Origin: Erwinia psidii
GTDB taxonomy: Bacteria; Pseudomonadota; Gammaproteobacteria; Enterobacterales; Enterobacteriaceae
Length of the DNA: 64,000 nucleotides
Reading direction: 5' to 3'
NCBI RefSeq assembly: GCF_003846135.1
Contig: NZ_RHHM01000005.1
Coordinates: forward strand, 1-64,000
Shown here: one piece after another, positions 60,325 through 64,000 of the stretch
How the letters are laid out: the number at the start of each line of letters is the position of its first letter
Position numbering within the stretch: the first letter of the stretch is position 1
Position numbers and translations under genes: made by a program
Notes under the pieces: model-generated
What the model was told of the DNA's origin: nothing
The model's database searches: none
What the model saw: only the letters and a program-made list of their open reading frames with translations

Positions 60325-61338
60325 ATGGAGAAGCCATTAAATGGTAAACAGATTCTGATCGTTGAAGACGAGATCGTTTTCCGCTCTCTGCTGGGTAATT
60401 TTCTGGCCGATCTTGGCGCCGCCACTGTGCTCGCTGACGATGGGCTTCAGGCGCTGGATTTGATGCAGCATCATGCGGTTGACCTTATTATTTGTGACCT
60501 TGCGATGCCACGAATGAATGGAATCAAACTGGTTGAGCATCTTAAAAGTAAAGGCAGCGACCTACCTGTGCTGGTGATTTCCGCAACCGAAAACATGTCT
60601 GATATTGCACAGGTTCTGCGACTGGGCGTACAGGATATCTTACTTAAGCCACTGAAAGATTTGGGTCGGGTACGTGACGCCGTCTACGAATGCCTGTATC
60701 CATCAATGTTTACTTCCAAGGTTGAGGAAGACGAACAACTTTTCCAGGATTGGGATGCCCTGGTGAGCGATCCAGCGGCTGCGGCTAAACTGCTACAGCA
60801 ATTGCAGCCTCCTGTGCAGCAGACGATTGCCCACTGTCGTATTAATTACCGGCAATTAACAATGGCGGAGCAACCTGGACTGGTTCTGGATGTCGCCGCG
60901 TTGTCAGAGCATGACCTGGCATTTTATTGTCTGGATGTAACACGAGCGGGTAATAATGGCGTGCTGGCAGCGTTGTTGCTTCGTGCGTTATTCAATGGTC
61001 TGTTGCAGGAGCAATTATCTGGTCATGCACAAGAGTTGCCGGAATTAACGTCATTGTTGAAACAAGTCAATCAGCTTCTGCGGCAGGCGAATCTGACAGG
61101 GCAGTTTCCTTTACTGGTGGGGTATTATCACCAGGGAATTAAAAATCTGGTTCTGGTTTCCGCGGGCTTAAATGCCACACTCAATATTAATACCCACCAA
61201 ATTCAACTCAGTAATGGCCTGCCTCTCGGCACGCTGGGAAGCCCCTATGTTAATCAGATGACGCAGAAATGCGATGCGTGGCAGTGTCAGGTATGGGGGG
61301 CAGGAGGCAAGCTGCGCCTGATGTTGTCAGCGAATTGA
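60325..61338 (+). CDS. rssB: RpoS-recognition adaptor RssB
   Basis: A 337-residue response-regulator adaptor that delivers sigma-S to ClpXP. The receiver domain has IVEDEIVF, phosphorylated Asp58 in IICDLAMPRMNG and the Lys in DILLKPLKDLG. The C-terminal part is a degenerate PP2C-like domain (YCLDVTRAGNNGVLAALLLR). GGGGAG precedes the ATG. It links this window's RpoS-dependent genes (ycgB, yeaG) to stress turnover. Confidence 0.96.
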   Translation: MEKPLNGKQILIVEDEIVFRSLLGNFLADLGAATVLADDGLQALDLMQHHAVDLIICDLAMPRMNGIKLVEHLKSKGSDLPVLVISATENMSDIAQVLRLGVQDILLKPLKDLGRVRDAVYECLYPSMFTSKVEEDEQLFQDWDALVSDPAAAAKLLQQLQPPVQQTIAHCRINYRQLTMAEQPGLVLDVAALSEHDLAFYCLDVTRAGNNGVLAALLLRALFNGLLQEQLSGHAQELPELTSLLKQVNQLLRQANLTGQFPLLVGYYHQGIKNLVLVSAGLNATLNINTHQIQLSNGLPLGTLGSPYVNQMTQKCDAWQCQVWGAGGKLRLMLSAN

Positions 61339-61534
61339 ACAATATCTGTGAGTGTTTATTGTCGGGGCGTACACAAAGGGCCAAAAACGGCTTTACAATT
61401 GGGTAATAATCTTAATTTACGCTGAAATTGTTTAACCAGGATAAATCCACCTGGATTCAGCTGGTATACTCACTTCGTTTTTTAACTCGACATATCAAGT
61501 AATAACTTGAACGGCCTATAAGAGAGGTACTTTG

Positions 61535-62443
61535 ATGTCTGCCTATAAGTCCAAAGTAAAAAAAGCGGTTATCCCTGTAGCAGGTTTGGGTACTCGCATG
61601 TTGCCAGCCACCAAGGCGATCCCAAAAGAGATGCTGCCGCTGGTTGATAAGCCGTTAATTCAGTATGTCGTTAATGAGTGTATCGCCGCCGGAATTAACG
61701 AGATTGTGCTGGTTACGCACTCATCGAAGAATTCCATTGAAAACCACTTCGATACCAGTTTTGAGCTGGAAGCAATGTTGGAAAAACGCGTAAAGCGTCA
61801 ACTACTGGAAGAAATTCAGTCCATCTGCCCACCTCATGTCACTATCATGCAAGTACGGCAGGGGCTGGCAAAAGGCCTGGGTCACGCTGTGATGTGTGCT
61901 TATCCGGTTGTGGGTAACGAACCAGTGGCCGTTATTCTGCCAGACGTCATTATTGACGAATATGAATCAAACCTGTCTAAAGACAACCTGGCTGATATGA
62001 TGCGTCGCTTTGACGAAACAGGACACAGCCAGATAATGGTTGAACCTGTTGCAGATGTTACCGCCTATGGTGTGGTGGATTGCCAGGGGGCAGAGCTGAG
62101 CGAGGGCCAGAGTGCACCGATGGTTGGTGTGGTTGAGAAGCCGAAAGCAGATAAAGCACCTTCCAACCTGGCGGTTGTAGGCCGTTACGTGCTCTCTGCA
62201 GACATCTGGCCTTTACTGGCTAAAACGCCTCCGGGTGCGGGTGATGAAATTCAGCTGACCGATTCCATTGCCATGCTGATGGAAAAAGAAACGGTTGAAG
62301 CATACCACCTTAAAGGTATCAGCCACGACTGTGGTAATAAACTGGGCTATATGCAGGCTTTCGTTGAGTACGGTGTGCGTCACAATACGCTGGGCAGCGA
62401 TTTTAAAGCCTGGCTGGAAAGCACCGTGGGCAATAAAAAGTAA
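61535..62443 (+). CDS. galU: UTP-glucose-1-phosphate uridylyltransferase
   Basis: A 302-residue enzyme making UDP-glucose. Nucleotidyl motif [20 protein letters not shown], then [35 protein letters not shown] and [23 protein letters not shown] 61535 is preferred to the in-frame TTG one codon earlier; AGAGAGG lies upstream. It is followed by ugd after 26 bases, so product and consumer are co-located. Confidence 0.98.
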   Translation: MSAYKSKVKKAVIPVAGLGTRMLPATKAIPKEMLPLVDKPLIQYVVNECIAAGINEIVLVTHSSKNSIENHFDTSFELEAMLEKRVKRQLLEEIQSICPPHVTIMQVRQGLAKGLGHAVMCAYPVVGNEPVAVILPDVIIDEYESNLSKDNLADMMRRFDETGHSQIMVEPVADVTAYGVVDCQGAELSEGQSAPMVGVVEKPKADKAPSNLAVVGRYVLSADIWPLLAKTPPGAGDEIQLTDSIAMLMEKETVEAYHLKGISHDCGNKLGYMQAFVEYGVRHNTLGSDFKAWLESTVGNKK

Positions 62444-62469
62444 TTTTAATTTCTAACCGGGACAATTCA

Positions 62470-63810
62470 ATGAAAGTCACCGTATTTGGTATCGGCTATG
62501 TCGGTCTGGTTCAGGCTGCTGTTCTGGCCGAAGTCGGACATGACGTTCTTTGTATCGATGTTGACGAAAAAAAAGTCGACAATCTGAAGAAAGGGATCAT
62601 TCCTATTTTTGAACCGGGTCTGACGCCTCTGGTGATGAAAAACTACGAGTCAGGACGGCTCAGGTTTTCCACCAATGCAGAAGAAGGCGTGCACCACGGT
62701 ATTATGCAGTTTATCGCGGTGGGAACACCGCCTGATGAAGACGGTTCGGCCGATCTGAAATATGTTACTGCCGTAGCCCGCACCATTGCACAACACATGG
62801 AAGATAGCAAAGTTGTTATCGACAAATCGACCGTGCCTGTAGGTACGGCCGACCGCGTTCGTGCCGTGATGGAAGAAACCCTGAAAGCCCGGGGTGTTAA
62901 TATTTCCTTTGATGTGGTTTCCAACCCGGAATTTCTCAAAGAAGGTGCGGCAGTAGCGGATTGTATGCGTCCTGAGCGTATCGTCGTCGGTACTGATAAT
63001 GATGCTGTCGTGGAGCTTTTACGTGAGCTTTATGAGCCGTTTAACCGTAATCATGATCGCATGATTCTGATGGATATTCGTAGTGCTGAACTGACCAAAT
63101 ATGCAGCCAACTGCATGTTGGCGACTAAAATCAGCTTTATGAATGAGATCTCAAATCTTGCTGAACGATTGGGTGCCGATGTTGAGAAAGTCCGGCAGGG
63201 AATAGGCTCAGATTCACGTATCGGATATTCATTCATTTATCCCGGCTGTGGTTACGGCGGCTCATGCTTCCCGAAAGATGTGCAGGCGCTGATCCGCACC
63301 GCTGAGCAAATTGGTTATCAGCCACGTTTGCTCCAGGCCGTGGAAGATGTCAATGATTCACAAAAGAACAAGCTGCCAACCTTTATCAAACGTCACTTTG
63401 GTGACAATCTCCAGGGTAAAACTTTTGCACTGTGGGGTCTGTCTTTCAAGCCAAATACCGATGATATGCGAGAGGCATCCAGCCGTGTCCTGATGGAAGC
63501 GTTGTGGCAGGCCGGGGCCAGCGTTCAGGCTTTCGATCCTGAAGCGATGGATGAAGCACAGCGTATTTATGGCCATCGTGACGATTTGAAATTGATGGGA
63601 ACCAAAGAGGCCGCTTTGCAGGGGGCTGATGGTTTGGTTATCTGTACTGAATGGCAAAGCTTCCGTGCACCGGATTTCGATGTCATTAAAAATGCCCTGA
63701 AAGAACCCGTGATTTTTGATGGTCGTAACCTGTATGATCCAGAAAGAGTCAGCAAACGCGGTTTCGTTTATTATGCAATCGGCCGCGGAGCTTCTGTTCA
63801 AATTGCATAA
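62470..63810 (+). CDS. ugd: UDP-glucose 6-dehydrogenase
   Basis: A 446-residue NAD-dependent enzyme oxidising UDP-glucose to UDP-glucuronate. NAD fold [20 protein letters not shown], catalytic Cys in [17 protein letters not shown], conserved KAANCM-type [20 protein letters not shown], and C-terminal [17 protein letters not shown]-glucuronate is needed for capsular or exopolysaccharide and for LPS aminoarabinose. In E. coli hns follows galU; here ugd and an epimerase do. Confidence 0.97.
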   Translation: MKVTVFGIGYVGLVQAAVLAEVGHDVLCIDVDEKKVDNLKKGIIPIFEPGLTPLVMKNYESGRLRFSTNAEEGVHHGIMQFIAVGTPPDEDGSADLKYVTAVARTIAQHMEDSKVVIDKSTVPVGTADRVRAVMEETLKARGVNISFDVVSNPEFLKEGAAVADCMRPERIVVGTDNDAVVELLRELYEPFNRNHDRMILMDIRSAELTKYAANCMLATKISFMNEISNLAERLGADVEKVRQGIGSDSRIGYSFIYPGCGYGGSCFPKDVQALIRTAEQIGYQPRLLQAVEDVNDSQKNKLPTFIKRHFGDNLQGKTFALWGLSFKPNTDDMREASSRVLMEALWQAGASVQAFDPEAMDEAQRIYGHRDDLKLMGTKEAALQGADGLVICTEWQSFRAPDFDVIKNALKEPVIFDGRNLYDPERVSKRGFVYYAIGRGASVQIA

Positions 63811-63824
63811 TTAATGAGGGTAGT

Positions 63825-64000
63825 ATGAAATATCTGGTTACCGGCGCAGCAGGGTTTATTGGTTTTCATGTTGCGCAACGTCTGCTCAGCGCCGGTCACC
63901 AGGTTGTCGGTCTCGACAACCTGAATGATTACTACGACGTTAAACTCAAACTTGCCCGCCTTGATATACTACGCGCTTATTCTACGTTTTCTTTCGCTAA
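63825..64000 (+). CDS. UDP-glucuronate 4-epimerase, N-terminal part (cut by window end)
   Basis: 58 codons from ATG 63825 to the window end. [20 protein letters not shown] is the NAD fold of extended SDR epimerases. [20 protein letters not shown] is the loop typical of UDP-glucuronate 4-epimerases, rather than GalE. It would convert UDP-glucuronate from Ugd to UDP-galacturonate. GAGGGTAGT precedes the start, 14 bases after ugd. Confidence 0.85.
   Translation, partial: MKYLVTGAAGFIGFHVAQRLLSAGHQVVGLDNLNDYYDVKLKLARLDILRAYSTFSFA

Overview
The window is chromosomal DNA from a gamma-proteobacterium of the order Enterobacterales. Nearly all genes are close homologues of Escherichia coli genes in conserved blocks: ychF..pth-ychH-prs-ispE-lolB/hemA-prfA-prmC-sirB1-kdsA, chaA/chaC/ychO, dsbB/fadR-ycgB/dadAX-cvrA, yeaHG-mipA-yeaE-yeaD-gapA-msrB-yeaC-pncA-ansA-sppA-ydjA-topB-ynjH-xthA, and tRNA-Tyr-purU-ychJ-rssAB-galU. 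Several E. coli neighbours are missing: the nar nitrate-respiration genes, nhaB, selD, chaB, ychN and an intact sirB2. This, together with galU-ugd-UDP-glucuronate epimerase and a WbaP/AmsG-type sugar transferase, suggests an Erwinia/Pantoea-like genome. That assignment is inference from gene content.

Layout. 1-625: right end of an IS3-family element inside a decayed phage/island-type integrase gene. 626-16617: core housekeeping genes (translation, PRPP, isoprenoid, tetrapyrrole and KDO synthesis, lipoprotein sorting, cation transport). A SulP transporter and a catalytically degenerate EAL protein sit between ychF and pth, and a decayed sirB2 lies between prmC and sirB1. 16557-25630: an eight-gene, tightly packed minus-strand operon encoding SH3 lipoprotein, TssL, a short TssM, TagF, FHA protein TagH, PppA phosphatase, an unknown exported protein and a membrane Ser/Thr kinase. 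This is the membrane anchor and phospho-regulatory half of a type VI secretion system, with no tube, sheath, baseplate, spike or ClpV genes. It lies between chaC and ychO, and its last gene overlaps the 3' end of chaC on the opposite strand.

26326-39340: inverse autotransporter ychO, dsbB, fadR, ycgB, D-amino-acid catabolism (dadA, dadX), a Bcr/CflA drug exporter, an isolated WbaP-family sugar-phosphate transferase, yebV and the K+/H+ antiporter gene cvrA. 39707-53878: the sigma-54/stress kinase pair yeaG-yeaH (with a consensus sigma-54 promoter), mipA, yeaE, an MFS exporter, yeaD, gapA (with a strong CRP-like site upstream), msrB, yeaC, pncA, ansA, sppA and ydjA. 54151-64000: topB-ynjH, xthA, tRNA-Tyr(GUA), purU, ychJ, rssA-rssB, galU, ugd and the start of a UDP-glucuronate epimerase. 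The last three form a UDP-glucose to UDP-GlcA to UDP-GalA supply line that would feed the polysaccharide made by transferases such as the WbaP homologue.

The most interesting region is the T6SS-like operon: complete and uninterrupted, but apparently without the parts needed to fire. Smaller oddities are two perfect tandem duplications (32 bp after ychO, 36 bp at the xthA 3' end), long perfect inverted repeats, a nested hairpin in the chaA leader and several gene-loss scars.
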